Of a stretch of DNA of 16,724 nucleotides, positions 1 through 7,500 are shown one piece after another. The DNA is from Oceanospirillaceae bacterium (lineage in GTDB: Bacteria; Pseudomonadota; Gammaproteobacteria; Pseudomonadales; Balneatricaceae). Within the stretch, counting starts at the first letter, position 1; each line of letters begins with the position of its first letter. The translations under genes were made by a program, and so were the position numbers. Below the pieces are notes generated by a model. It was not told where the DNA came from, did not search any database, and saw only the letters and a program-made list of their open reading frames with translations. The DNA lies in NCBI GenBank assembly GCA_003521845.1, contig DPHB01000055.1, positions 31,603-48,326 of the forward strand. Direction: 5' to 3'.

Positions 1-613
1 GGTCATGGGCAATTTGCACTTCTGGCTGCCCCTTGCCGGCTTCGGCAGCTATGTTCAGCAAGCCAACTTGTACCGGGATATTAGGCTGCATAGCCTGCTC
101 TAAGGCCTGCCCAGAAACTGCATATTGCAACAACTGCTCAGCACTAGGCGACAGGTTGGCCCCCATATCGACCACCAAACACGGCGCACCAGTAGTGGGA
201 ATATGACTGGCAAAGGCTGGGCGATCGAAACCAGGTAGCGTATCGAGTAGTTGTCGACTCAAGGCCATTAAAGCTGCAGAATTACCACAAGAAACACAAG
301 CATCAGCCAAACCATCGGCCACACGTTGCAAGGCAATATACATAGAGGAGTCTTGCTTTTGGCGCAGGGCCACAAGCATATCATCGGCAAGCTCAACGAC
401 ATCGTCAGCGCCAATAATAGAAATGCGAGCTAGCAGGTGTTGCTGGTCTGCTGGCACCTGGGCCAACATACCTTGAAGCTGATTGGCGGGACCAATCCAC
501 TGCAAACGAAGTCGCGGAAACGAATCGAGGCAGACTAGGGCTGCCTCGAGACTGGGTTGGGGACCTAGGTCCCCGCCCATGGCGTCAAGCGCCAGGGTAT
601 AGCTTTTCGACAA
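1..613 (-). CDS. plsX: Phosphate acyltransferase PlsX (C-terminus cut by window edge)
   Basis: PlsX makes acyl-phosphate from acyl-ACP and phosphate, the first step of the PlsX/PlsY route to phosphatidic acid, at the inner face of the membrane. About 204 N-terminal residues are visible. They carry the family opening ALDAMGGDLGP at about residues 7-17, the block ACVSCGNSAALMAL (family usually VSAGNTGAL) and the VVDMGAN block. The family is about 340 residues, so roughly 40% lies beyond base 1. I chose a TTG start at 613: an in-frame TGA lies just upstream and no ATG or GTG precedes the conserved opening. The start lies 2 bases after the rpmF stop, so translation is probably coupled to rpmF, and no strong Shine-Dalgarno is visible. 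The order yceD-rpmF-plsX is the usual one in proteobacteria. The Cys in VSCGN and the TTG start are mild oddities. Identity is secure. Confidence 0.95.
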   Translation of the reverse strand, partial: MSKSYTLALDAMGGDLGPQPSLEAALVCLDSFPRLRLQWIGPANQLQGMLAQVPADQQHLLARISIIGADDVVELADDMLVALRQKQDSSMYIALQRVADGLADACVSCGNSAALMALSRQLLDTLPGFDRPAFASHIPTTGAPCLVVDMGANLSPSAEQLLQYAVSGQALEQAMQPNIPVQVGLLNIAAEAGKGQPEVQIAHD

Positions 614-615
614 AC

Positions 616-795
616 TTATTCAGCGTCTTTGTTTACAACCTGACGACCTTTGTAGAAACCATCAGCAGTCACGTGGTGACGAAGATGAGTTTCGCCAGTA
701 GTAGAATCTACGGACAAGGTAGCGCTGGTCAAAGCATCGTGAGAACGACGCATGTTACGCTTGGAACGGGTGACCTTATTCTTCTGTACAGCCAT
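616..795 (-). CDS. rpmF: 50S ribosomal protein L32
   Basis: This 59-residue protein is bacterial L32 of the large ribosomal subunit. It begins MAVQKNKVTRSKRNMRRSHD, the standard basic N-terminus of proteobacterial L32, and length and order match E. coli rpmF. The later segment TGETHLRHHVTADGFYKG is also typical. No zinc-binding Cys pairs are present, as in enterobacterial L32. A strong ribosome binding site, AGGAG, lies 10 bases before the ATG at 795. The gene sits 32 bases after the yceD stop and 2 bases before plsX, and is probably transcribed from the promoter in front of yceD. Confidence 0.97.
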   Translation of the reverse strand: MAVQKNKVTRSKRNMRRSHDALTSATLSVDSTTGETHLRHHVTADGFYKGRQVVNKDAE

Positions 796-827
796 GGCTG
801 ATTACTCCTAAAATGGAATTACGTTAA

Positions 828-1337
828 CTAATCTTTTTGCAACAAACTGGCAAGTACCCCAAAAGGGTTGTCCTTTTGCTGCTCAGCCCCAGCGTCACCG
901 TATTGGGTTTCGACTTCACAGTCGACGTGATACGGCACGATGGGCAAACTCAATATCAATTCTTGGTCTAGAAGTTCGCGTAAATTGAGCTGGCCATCTT
1001 CAACAATCCAAGCTTCACGCTCGGCCGGAAGCTTCTCAGCTTGCGATTCATCTAATACCACTGTCACGTCTAAGTCGACACGCAAATCATGCGGAGCGAC
1101 CTGCAAACAACGTTGACAGATAATTTCTACACCTTTGGCTTCGACCAATCCAGTGACGGTTGGACGACGACGCTCATCTCGCTGAAACTGCAAAGTAACT
1201 TCTACGTTACCCTGGTCAGATTCTAAGTAAGTAAGCAGGCCTTTTAGCTCCGCCACCTGGATACTTCCCTTGATAAATTGCTCTGCATCGCAGACTTTGC
1301 GAGTATCAAGGTTTCGGGCTATAGGTATATCAAACAT
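828..1337 (-). CDS. yceD: YceD family (DUF177) protein, predicted 23S rRNA accumulation factor
   Basis: A 169-residue DUF177 protein. In E. coli and plants this family is linked to 23S rRNA accumulation and large-subunit assembly; its molecular activity is not settled. Seen here: the N-terminus MFDIPIARNLDTRKVCD, a CxxC in IICQRCLQV at about residues 72-80, and a later Cys in the YHVDCEVE segment. This is the CxxC plus acidic C-terminal pattern of the family. There is no internal Met, so the ATG at 1337 is the natural start. No Shine-Dalgarno precedes it, and a near-consensus promoter ends 8 bases upstream, suggesting leaderless translation. It is the first gene of the yceD-rpmF-plsX operon, divergent from maf. 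Confidence 0.93.
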   Translation of the reverse strand: MFDIPIARNLDTRKVCDAEQFIKGSIQVAELKGLLTYLESDQGNVEVTLQFQRDERRRPTVTGLVEAKGVEIICQRCLQVAPHDLRVDLDVTVVLDESQAEKLPAEREAWIVEDGQLNLRELLDQELILSLPIVPYHVDCEVETQYGDAGAEQQKDNPFGVLASLLQKD

Positions 1338-1345
1338 GGCGCGAT

Positions 1346-1374
1346 ATAATAGGGAGGAAGACCTTCTTTGTCAA
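1346..1374 (-). promoter_or_regulatory. Sigma70-type promoter of the yceD-rpmF-plsX operon
   Basis: On the minus strand the sequence reads TTGACA (1369-1374), a 17-base spacer, then TATTAT (1346-1351). The -35 box is perfect and the -10 matches 5 of 6. The expected start of transcription is near 1337-1340, which is essentially the A of the yceD ATG. Confidence 0.75.
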
Positions 1375-1422
1375 AGAAAAACACACCTATAACCGAAAAA
1401 ACAGGCAATTAATCCGAGTTTT

Positions 1423-1450
1423 TTGCATAATACCCCAACTAAACTATTAT
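1423..1450 (+). promoter_or_regulatory. Probable maf promoter
   Basis: TTGCAT (1423-1428), a 16-base spacer and TATTAT (1445-1450) lie 27 bases before the maf ATG. Four of six -35 bases and five of six -10 bases match consensus. It faces away from the yceD promoter, giving a divergent promoter region in the 140-base gap. Confidence 0.5.
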
Positions 1451-1477
1451 TAGCGGCTTTTTTGCCCTGGTGACACC

Positions 1478-2074
1478 ATGTCCACAGCCATTATTTTAGC
1501 ATCAACCAGCCCCTATCGTCGCGCTTTATTAGCACAATTACAGGTACCATTTAGCTGTGCCAACCCAAACGTGGACGAAGCCTTAAAAACCCATGAAACA
1601 GCGCGTCAAGCCGCCCTTAGGTTAGCGCAATTAAAAGCCCAAGCTATTGCCCACCACCACCCCCTGAGCGTGGTAATTGGTAGCGACCAGCTAGCTAGCT
1701 GCAACGGTCAAATTTTGGGCAAACCGGGCACCCATGCCAAGGCTTTAGAACAACTGCAGCTTATGGCCGGTAACACGGTGACCTTTCATACAGGTTTATG
1801 CGTAATCCAAGGCCAACACCAACAGGCCATAGTAGAAGACTTTAAGGTACATATGCGCCAGCTAACTGAGCAGCAAATTGATTGCTACCTACACCGTGAA
1901 CAACCCTACGATTGCGCTGGGTCTTTCAAAGTTGAAGGTTTGGGTATCAGTTTATTCGAAAGCCTTGAAGGCAAGGACCCGAATACCCTTATTGGACTGC
2001 CATTAATATCATTGACTAGCATTTTAAATGCTTTAGGTTGCGGACCCTTGCAAAGCGACCCGCAACACAACTAG
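1478..2074 (+). CDS. maf: Maf/YceF nucleotide pyrophosphatase (house-cleaning, m7GTP type)
   Basis: A Maf-family nucleoside triphosphate pyrophosphatase. The copy linked to yceD-rpmF-plsX in E. coli is YceF, which hydrolyses m7GTP, so that subtype is the best guess. The 198 residues are typical in length. Visible motifs are the N-terminal STSPYRR at residues 9-15 (family S-x-S-xx-R, phosphate binding), VVIGSDQ at 65-71 with Asp70 as likely catalytic or metal residue, LGKPG, and YDCAGSFKVEGLG (family Y(D)xAG.. block). The final segment LIGLPL is also characteristic. The ATG at 1478 has only a weak upstream GGTG. The gene is divergent from yceD. It has no clear T-run terminator downstream, but the large hairpin repeat at 2099 begins 25 bases after its stop. 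Subtype specificity is inferred from neighbourhood only. Confidence 0.93.
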   Translation: MSTAIILASTSPYRRALLAQLQVPFSCANPNVDEALKTHETARQAALRLAQLKAQAIAHHHPLSVVIGSDQLASCNGQILGKPGTHAKALEQLQLMAGNTVTFHTGLCVIQGQHQQAIVEDFKVHMRQLTEQQIDCYLHREQPYDCAGSFKVEGLGISLFESLEGKDPNTLIGLPLISLTSILNALGCGPLQSDPQHN

Positions 2075-2098
2075 CTATCATTGCAGTAAAAGCTCCCT

Positions 2099-2220
2099 GT
2101 CATTGCGAGCGCAGCGAAGCAATCTCCTTCAATTTGCCGCCATCCCGCTATCGGTTGCCACGTCGCTACGCTGAGCCTGTGCCGAGAACGTAGCGAGTGC
2201 TCTGGGTACCTGGCAATGAT
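2099..2220. repeat. Modular palindromic repeat, copy 1 (with right-arm extension)
   Basis: An imperfect hairpin that opens with GTCATTGCGAG and closes with GGCAATGAT. The left arm continues AGCGAAGCAATCTC and the right arm TTGCCACGTCGCTACGCT. Between the inner right arm and the closing arm lies an extra module, about 2173-2210, ending GCGAGTGCTCTGGGTACC. It lies between the convergent maf and S49 peptidase genes, 24 bases after the maf stop and 30 before the other stop, so it may act as a bidirectional 3' hairpin. The same family recurs at 6102, 14039 and 16099. Confidence 0.85.
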
Positions 2221-2250
2221 AGTGTTTGCGCACATTTCCGTGACCAGCTA

Positions 2251-3291
2251 TTAGCGCAGGCTTGGCGTTTGCAACCAAGTTTGCAAACGCACACTGGCTT
2301 GCGCCCCCATTTCATCCATCAACTCTTGTAAGGGGGTTTGATGAGGACGGTATAGCTCAATTTCGGTAATACCAATTTGCTCTCGAGCAACTGTGTAGAT
2401 ACTGCCTAGGCCGTCCACAAGGCCCATTTCAAGGGCTTTCTCCCCATTCCATACTGCACCACTAAAAACATCAGCACCACCCTGTAAGCGCTCGCCACGG
2501 CCTGCTTTGACCACATCGACAAACTGTTCGTGCACTTCGCCCAACAAACGCTCAAAGTCTTGACGCTGGCTAGGCTTTTCCGCCTGAAACGGATCCAAGA
2601 AATCCTTATTGTTACCCGCCGTATAAGAACGTCTTTCAACACCCAGATTTTGCATTAGTTGGGTAAAGCCAAACCCACTCCCAATAACACCAATAGAACC
2701 CACCATACTGGCTTTATCGGCATAAATGTAATCCGCCGCAGCCGCTATATAATAAGCACCAGAAGCACCGACATCACTTATCACTGCATACACAGGCTTG
2801 TTGGGATAGCTAGACTGCAAACGATTCAACTCGTCGTACACAATGCCCGCTTGCACCGGACTACCACCAGGGCTATTGATATCCAAAATTACGGCTTTAG
2901 CGGCGTCTTCTTCAAAGGCCGTGACAAGGCTAGCAACAATTTGATCACTACTTGCCGGCGCACCACTCATAATGGGGCCATACACCTCCACCACTGCAAT
3001 ATGCTCCTGCTGGCTTAATGTTTGCTCATCAACCCCATACCAAGCACCAAACAACAAACTGAACAAGAACACAAAGGTAAGGCTCTTAAATAATATACCC
3101 CAGCGGCGGCTGCGCACCTGCTCCTGCTGAATATCCTTAACTAGGGTGCTCACCAAACGCCACTCCTTGCTGCTTTCTATGCTCTGCCCGTCAGGGCTTG
3201 CCTGGGCGCTTACCGATTCAGCCTGAGACATGTCGGCACCGCCTGCCGCAGATCCTTTATTGTCCAATTGTTGCCACTGATTTTCGCTCAT
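2251..3291 (-). CDS. sppA: Membrane-anchored S49 family peptidase (SppA/SohB-like)
   Basis: A signal-peptide-peptidase-type serine protease, 346 residues from the chosen start, in the size class of the short SppA/SohB forms. A polar N-terminus of about 60 residues is followed by one transmembrane segment (about 65-85), so the protease domain should face the periplasm. The domain shows DINSPGG at 137-143, the catalytic Ser177 in GASGAYY, and a likely catalytic Lys229 in AGNNKDFLDPF, the Ser/Lys dyad of bacterial SppA. The reading frame is open back to 3378, but a TATAAT box at 3310-3315 lies inside that extension. I therefore take the ATG at 3291 (MSENQWQQ), which has a GGA about 9 bases upstream. 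The gene is divergent from ppnN and convergent with maf. An SppA-type gene next to maf is, from memory, also found in pseudomonads. SppA versus SohB naming is uncertain. Confidence 0.88.
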   Translation of the reverse strand: MSENQWQQLDNKGSAAGGADMSQAESVSAQASPDGQSIESSKEWRLVSTLVKDIQQEQVRSRRWGILFKSLTFVFLFSLLFGAWYGVDEQTLSQQEHIAVVEVYGPIMSGAPASSDQIVASLVTAFEEDAAKAVILDINSPGGSPVQAGIVYDELNRLQSSYPNKPVYAVISDVGASGAYYIAAAADYIYADKASMVGSIGVIGSGFGFTQLMQNLGVERRSYTAGNNKDFLDPFQAEKPSQRQDFERLLGEVHEQFVDVVKAGRGERLQGGADVFSGAVWNGEKALEMGLVDGLGSIYTVAREQIGITEIELYRPHQTPLQELMDEMGAQASVRLQTWLQTPSLR

Positions 3292-3309
3292 GTAAGTGTG
3301 TCCGTAATG

Positions 3310-3337
3310 ATTATAAACTGCTTTGTATATTTTCCAA
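3310..3337 (-). promoter_or_regulatory. Probable promoter of the S49 peptidase gene
   Basis: The minus strand reads TTGGAA (3332-3337), a 16-base spacer and a perfect TATAAT (3310-3315). Transcription would start near 3303, about 12 bases before the ATG at 3291, leaving a very short leader that contains a GGA. This argues against the longer reading frame starting at 3378. Confidence 0.6.
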
Positions 3338-3448
3338 TTATGAGGCCAAAGATACGAAATATCATCCCTCTTTGGCAATAATACCGTACAATAATATCAG
3401 CACCAGAGATAAGGCACCCCATTCAAGGATAAGAGACAAGGAACCAAT

Positions 3449-4813
3449 ATGGACACCGTAGACGCGCTAATTTCCCCCCAAGGTAGCTTGGACATTCTCA
3501 CCATTGAAGAAGTTGAGTTACTACAACAATCCACCGACAGCGGCCTATATGACCTGTTTAGGCAATGTTGTTTAGCGGTTCTCAACTGCGGCAACGACGA
3601 GGATGATATCGCCGAGCTTTTGGCACGCAACGAACCCTTTAAAGTAAGCATTGTGCGCCAACCCCGTGGCGCCCTCTTACAGCTCTATAACGCGCCTACC
3701 AGCGCCTTCGTAAACGGCGATATCATTCTAGGCATTAAAGAAAACCTATTTGCCGTACTGCGGGATATTGTTTACATCCATAACCACCTGTTTCAAGCGG
3801 ACGAAAACAAAGTCCTAAGCGGCACGGAAATTACCAACTTAGTTTTTCAAATTTTACGCCACGCACAAGCACTGGCACCACGTCGTGCACCCAAAATTGC
3901 GGTTTGCTGGGGTGGCCACTCAATTACCGAATATGAATATAAATACACCAAACAAGTAGGTTACGAACTTGGCTTACGTGGCCATGACATCTGCACTGGC
4001 TGTGGCCCAGGCGCCATGAAAGGCCCAATGAAGGGCGCACATATTGCCCATGCTAAACAACGCTGCCAAGACTTCCGTTACATAGGCATAACCGAACCCG
4101 GCATCATTGCCGCAGAATCACCTAACCCAATGGTTAATGAATTGATCATCATGCCGGATATCGAAAAACGCCTTGAGGCTTTCGTACGCCTTGGTCACGC
4201 GTTTATTGTATTTCCTGGAGGTGTTGGTACCGCAGAAGAAATTCTATACCTTCTAGGCATCCTCCTGCACCCTGACAATACTCACATCAAAATGCCATTG
4301 ATCTTTACGGGACCAAAAAACAGTGCCGAATATTTTGAGCAGATTGATGCATTTATTGGTGCAACTCTAGGTAGCGAAGCTCAAAACCTTTACGAAATCG
4401 TTGTTGACGACGCCGCTAGCGTCGCTGCAAAAGTTTTCACAGCAACACAGCAAGTATCGGAACAACGCCAAAGCCTAGGCGACGCCTTCCACTTCAACTG
4501 GCACCTGCACATAGACGAAGACCTACAACAGCCTTTCGTACCCACACACGAAAATATGGCTGCCCTGCCGCTAAATAAAGGTCAAGACGCCAATAAGATG
4601 GCGGCCAACCTACGTAAAGCCATGAGCGGCATCGTTGCTGGTAACGTTAAACAATTTGGTTTAGAACAAGTACGCCAACACGGCCCTTATTGCCTAAAGG
4701 CCGATGCTGAGTTAATGAGAAAATTAGACAGGCTACTGCAGAGCTTTGTGGACCAACAGCGTATGAAGCTACCAAGTGCAAAGCAGTACGTACCTTGTTA
4801 TACGGTGAAGTGA
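3449..4813 (+). CDS. ppnN: Nucleotide 5'-monophosphate nucleosidase PpnN
   Basis: PpnN (YgdH) cleaves purine and pyrimidine nucleoside 5'-monophosphates to the base and ribose 5-phosphate. In E. coli it is controlled by (p)ppGpp. The 454-residue length equals the E. coli protein. The central LOG/lysine-decarboxylase-like domain has a Rossmann start IAVCWGGHSI, GCGPGAMKGPMKGAH, and the hallmark FPGGVGTAEE at about residues 255-264. N-terminal and C-terminal extensions of about 130 residues each match the flanking domains that distinguish PpnN from short LOG proteins. AAGGA lies about 6 bases before the ATG. It is divergent from the S49 peptidase, and I could not settle on a promoter in the gap. 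It converges on the CoA-transferase gene at 4857, with a small hairpin between them. Nothing looks broken. Confidence 0.93.
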   Translation: MDTVDALISPQGSLDILTIEEVELLQQSTDSGLYDLFRQCCLAVLNCGNDEDDIAELLARNEPFKVSIVRQPRGALLQLYNAPTSAFVNGDIILGIKENLFAVLRDIVYIHNHLFQADENKVLSGTEITNLVFQILRHAQALAPRRAPKIAVCWGGHSITEYEYKYTKQVGYELGLRGHDICTGCGPGAMKGPMKGAHIAHAKQRCQDFRYIGITEPGIIAAESPNPMVNELIIMPDIEKRLEAFVRLGHAFIVFPGGVGTAEEILYLLGILLHPDNTHIKMPLIFTGPKNSAEYFEQIDAFIGATLGSEAQNLYEIVVDDAASVAAKVFTATQQVSEQRQSLGDAFHFNWHLHIDEDLQQPFVPTHENMAALPLNKGQDANKMAANLRKAMSGIVAGNVKQFGLEQVRQHGPYCLKADAELMRKLDRLLQSFVDQQRMKLPSAKQYVPCYTVK

Positions 4814-4818
4814 ACAAT

Positions 4819-4843
4819 AGGGTCAGGCCTCAGGCCAAACCCT
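4819..4843. terminator. Possible bidirectional hairpin between convergent genes
   Basis: AGGGT pairs with ACCCT, and inside it GGCC pairs with GGCC around a TCA loop, with a 2x2 mismatch between the two stems. It fills most of the 43-base gap between the ppnN and gcdG stops. Neither strand has a following T-run, so classic rho-independent termination is not well supported. Confidence 0.35.
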
Positions 4844-4856
4844 AAATGCGCATTCA

Positions 4857-6083
4857 TCAAGCAATTGTTTGAGACTGATGCAATTCCGCCAATTGCTGAG
4901 CGTTAAGCTGCAGCCAATCTTGTAACACCTGTTCCGTATGCTCTCCTAACATGGGAGCACCCTTGGTGTACTGAATAGGGGTTGCTGATAGTTTGATGGG
5001 ATTGGCCACGCTAGCCGCTAGTCCTAAGCCTTTATGGGGCAAATCCAGTTGCATACCACGGGCCTGCACTTGCGCATCGGCAAATACCTGATCAAGGGTA
5101 TTAATCGGCCCACACGGCACACCCACCTTGTTTAGCTCAGCCAACCACCATGCGGTTGTCTGCTGGCTCATAAAGGACTGTAACTGAGGCACCAATGCAT
5201 CTCGATTGGCCACCCGTAAAGCATTGCTAGCATAGTCTTCGTGTGTACCTAGGGCCGCATTGCCGCCTACCTGACAAAAGCGCTGATATTGGCTGTCGTT
5301 ACCGACGGCAATAATCATATGGCTATCAGCCGTAGCAAACACCTGGTAAGGCACAATATTGGGGTGCGCATTACCTAGGCGCTTGGGGTTTTCCCCAGTG
5401 GCAAGGTAATTCATGGCCTGATTGGCCAAGGTGGCAACTTGTACGTCTAGCAAGGCCAAATCAATATGCTGACCTTGGCCGCTACGTAGTTGATGGATAA
5501 GCGCAGCTTGAATAGCATTGCTGGCATAAAGACCGGTCATAACATCAGCTAGCGCCACCCCTACCTTCATAGGTTCGCCGTCAGCGGCACCGGTGATGCT
5601 CATTAAACCACCGGTGGCTTGAATCATAAAATCATAACCGGCACGATCTTTATCCGGGCCGGTTTGGCCAAAACCGGTGATGGAGCAATAGATTAGCTTC
5701 GGATTAAGAGCACTAAGGCTAGCAAAATCCAAGCCGTATTTGGCTAGGCCACCGACCTTGAAGTTTTCAATGACCACATCGGCTTCCGCTGCCAAACGCT
5801 TTATCAAGGCCTGCCCAGCAGGCAACGCCATATCAATGCAGATAGAACGTTTACCACGGTTAGCTGACTGAAAGTAGGCCGATTCTCTAGTCGCATCATC
5901 ACCGCCGTCTTTGACCGGCATATAAGGCGGTGCCCAAGCACGGGTGTCATCGCCCTTGCCGGGGCGCTCAACCTTGATGACATCGGCACCCAAATCAGCC
6001 AACATCTGACCTGCCCAAGGGCCAGCTAGAATACGACTAAGATCGAGTACTTTGATACCTTCAAGGGGTAGTTGCATGCTCAT
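4857..6083 (-). CDS. gcdG: Family III (CaiB/BaiF) CoA-transferase, likely glutarate CoA-transferase
   Basis: Family III CoA-transferases move CoA between carboxylic acids through an aspartyl-CoA thioester. Its partner gcdH suggests the acceptor is glutarate, with succinyl-CoA as likely donor, as for GcdG/SUGCT. The substrate is inferred from context. The start GIKVLDLSRILAGPWAGQ and VIKVERPGKGDDTR are classic, FGQTGP is present, and Asp213 in IDLALLDVQVA is the likely catalytic Asp. Length, 408 residues, is normal. The frame is open back to a TTG at 6098, but I prefer the ATG at 6083, preceded by GGA 10 bases away; another ATG lies at 6077. gcdH is directly upstream on the same strand, separated by the palindromic repeat at 6102-6187, which ends 18 bases before this start. 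Other CaiB substrates remain possible. Confidence 0.85.
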   Translation of the reverse strand: MSMQLPLEGIKVLDLSRILAGPWAGQMLADLGADVIKVERPGKGDDTRAWAPPYMPVKDGGDDATRESAYFQSANRGKRSICIDMALPAGQALIKRLAAEADVVIENFKVGGLAKYGLDFASLSALNPKLIYCSITGFGQTGPDKDRAGYDFMIQATGGLMSITGAADGEPMKVGVALADVMTGLYASNAIQAALIHQLRSGQGQHIDLALLDVQVATLANQAMNYLATGENPKRLGNAHPNIVPYQVFATADSHMIIAVGNDSQYQRFCQVGGNAALGTHEDYASNALRVANRDALVPQLQSFMSQQTTAWWLAELNKVGVPCGPINTLDQVFADAQVQARGMQLDLPHKGLGLAASVANPIKLSATPIQYTKGAPMLGEHTEQVLQDWLQLNAQQLAELHQSQTIA

Positions 6084-6101
6084 GAGTTCTAGTTCCAAGA
6101 C

Positions 6102-6187
6102 GTCATTGCGAGCCTAGCGAAGCAATCTCTAAATGGCAGTACTTTGTCTGGTAGAGATTGCCACGGCGCTAGGCGCCTCGCTATGAC
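6102..6187. repeat. Modular palindromic repeat, copy 2 (short form)
   Basis: The compact form of the repeat: GTCATTGCGAG and CCTAGCGAAGCAATCTCT on the left, AGAGATTGCCACGGCGCTAG and CTCGCTATGAC on the right. It folds into a long hairpin with outer, middle and inner stems. It lacks the extension module found at 2099, 14039 and 16099. It starts 6 bases past the gcdH stop and ends 18 bases before the gcdG ATG, filling the whole intercistronic gap. Confidence 0.85.
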
Positions 6188-6193
6188 CTATTA

Positions 6194-7372
6194 TTAACAA
6201 AAAGCCTGAATACCCGTTTGAGCACGACCTAGAATCAAGGCGTGAACGTCATGCGTACCTTCGTAGGTGTTTACCGCTTCTAGGTTCATAACATGACGGA
6301 TAACACCGAACTCGTCGCTGATACCGTTGCCACCGTGCATATCACGAGACTGGCGTGCCACATCCAAAGCCTTGCCACAGTTGTTACGCTTAAGCAAAGA
6401 AATCAATTCTACTGGGCAATTATCGGCATCCATCAAACGCCCCATTTGCAAGCAACCCTGTAGGCCTAGGGAAATTTCAGTTTGCATATCGGCAAGCTTC
6501 TTCTGGATAAGCTGAGTAGCCGCTAGAGGACGACCAAATTGTGTACGGTCTAATGTGTATTGACGCGCTGCATGCCAGCAGAATTCTGCCGCACCCATAG
6601 CACCCCAAGCAATACCGTAACGCGCCTTGTTCAAGCAACCAAATGGACCGGCAAGGCCTTTGGCATTAGGCAGCATGTTTTCGGCTGGTACAAACACATT
6701 GTCCATAACGATTTCACCCGTGGTGGATGCACGCAAAGAAAACTTGCCTTCTATCTTAGGTGTGGTTAAACCTTCCATACCGCGCTCCAAAACAAAACCA
6801 CGGATTACACCGTCAAGCTTGGCCCAAACCACCATGACATCAGCGATTGGCGAGTTGGTGATCCACATCTTGGCACCCGTCAAACGGTAACCACCGTCAA
6901 CAGGGTCGGCACGAGTGATCATGCTCGCTGGGTCAGAACCAGAACCTGGCTCGGTCAAACCAAAGCAACCTACCCACTCGCCTGAAGCTAGCTTAGGCAA
7001 GTATTTCATGCGTTGCTCTTCGTTGCCGTAAGCATAGATAGGATGCATTACTAGGGACGACTGTACGCTCATGGCCGAGCGGTAGCCGCTGTCTACACGC
7101 TCTACTTCACGTGCTACAAGTCCATAGCAAACATAGTTTACACCGGCGCAACCGTACTTTTCTGGAATGGTGGCACCCAACATGCCTAGCTCACCCAATT
7201 CCGTCATGATTTCACGATCAAAGATTTCATGACGATTACCATTTTGCACACGACGCGCTAGGCCATCTTGGCAATAGTCGTGGGCAGCATCACGCACCAT
7301 GCGTTCTTCATCAGTCAGCTGCTGGTCCAAAAAGAAAGGATCTTGCCAGGAGAATTCAGTGCGATTTGCCAT
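6194..7372 (-). CDS. gcdH: Glutaryl-CoA dehydrogenase
   Basis: GcdH oxidises and decarboxylates glutaryl-CoA to crotonyl-CoA using FAD and electron-transfer flavoprotein, the entry of glutarate (from lysine and related compounds) into central metabolism. The 392-residue protein has the acyl-CoA dehydrogenase signatures CFGLTEPGSGSDP and MWITNS, and ends with the GCDH-type block NTYEGTHDVHALILGRA, where Glu371 is the expected catalytic base. The opening FSWQDPFFLDQQLTDEERM is typical of GCDH rather than other acyl-CoA dehydrogenases. The ATG at 7372 is preceded by AGAGG 9 bases away. A promoter and a 16-bp palindrome lie upstream (7451-7485). The CoA-transferase gene follows, matching the gcdH-gcdG pairing of pseudomonads, but no LysR-type gcdR is in the window. 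Identification is firm. Confidence 0.95.
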   Translation of the reverse strand: MANRTEFSWQDPFFLDQQLTDEERMVRDAAHDYCQDGLARRVQNGNRHEIFDREIMTELGELGMLGATIPEKYGCAGVNYVCYGLVAREVERVDSGYRSAMSVQSSLVMHPIYAYGNEEQRMKYLPKLASGEWVGCFGLTEPGSGSDPASMITRADPVDGGYRLTGAKMWITNSPIADVMVVWAKLDGVIRGFVLERGMEGLTTPKIEGKFSLRASTTGEIVMDNVFVPAENMLPNAKGLAGPFGCLNKARYGIAWGAMGAAEFCWHAARQYTLDRTQFGRPLAATQLIQKKLADMQTEISLGLQGCLQMGRLMDADNCPVELISLLKRNNCGKALDVARQSRDMHGGNGISDEFGVIRHVMNLEAVNTYEGTHDVHALILGRAQTGIQAFC

Positions 7373-7450
7373 CGTGTGGTGCCTCTATGTTAGAAAATTT
7401 GGTTAGCATTTTGAGGGTTGCAACATACAACCTTCTCAACCTAGATATAG

Positions 7451-7479
7451 ATAGTATCGCCATTTATATAAAATGTCGA
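7451..7479 (-). promoter_or_regulatory. Probable gcdH promoter
   Basis: The minus strand reads TCGACA (7474-7479), a 17-base spacer and TACTAT (7451-7456), matching 5 and 4 of 6 consensus bases. Transcription would start near 7444, giving a leader of about 70 bases. The leader contains a small inverted repeat (GGTTG and CAACC). Confidence 0.55.
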
Positions 7480-7485
7480 CATTTT
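7470..7485. promoter_or_regulatory. Perfect 16-bp palindrome, candidate operator for gcdH-gcdG
   Basis: AAAATGTCGACATTTT is a perfect inverted repeat with no spacer. It covers the -35 hexamer of the predicted gcdH promoter and begins 15 bases upstream of where the osmC-like gene ends. The position fits a repressor site. The cognate regulator cannot be named from the window. Confidence 0.5.
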
Positions 7486-7500
7486 TGATAAACTAAATTT

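Noticed and set aside
2659..3018. Plus-strand reading frame opposite the S49 peptidase
   Set aside because: Antisense shadow of a well-supported gene with no recognisable protein features.
3292..3378. N-terminal extension of the S49 peptidase frame to 3378
   Set aside because: A TTGGAA-16-TATAAT promoter lies inside the extension and the extra 29 residues do not look like an N-terminus of this family; the ATG at 3291 is preferred.
3369..3396. Promoter for ppnN around TTGGCA and TACAAT/TAATAT
   Set aside because: No combination gives an acceptable 16-18 base spacer with two reasonable hexamers.
6084..6098. TTG start of the CoA-transferase at 6098
   Set aside because: An ATG at 6083 with a GGA 10 bases upstream fits the family's usual short N-terminus better.
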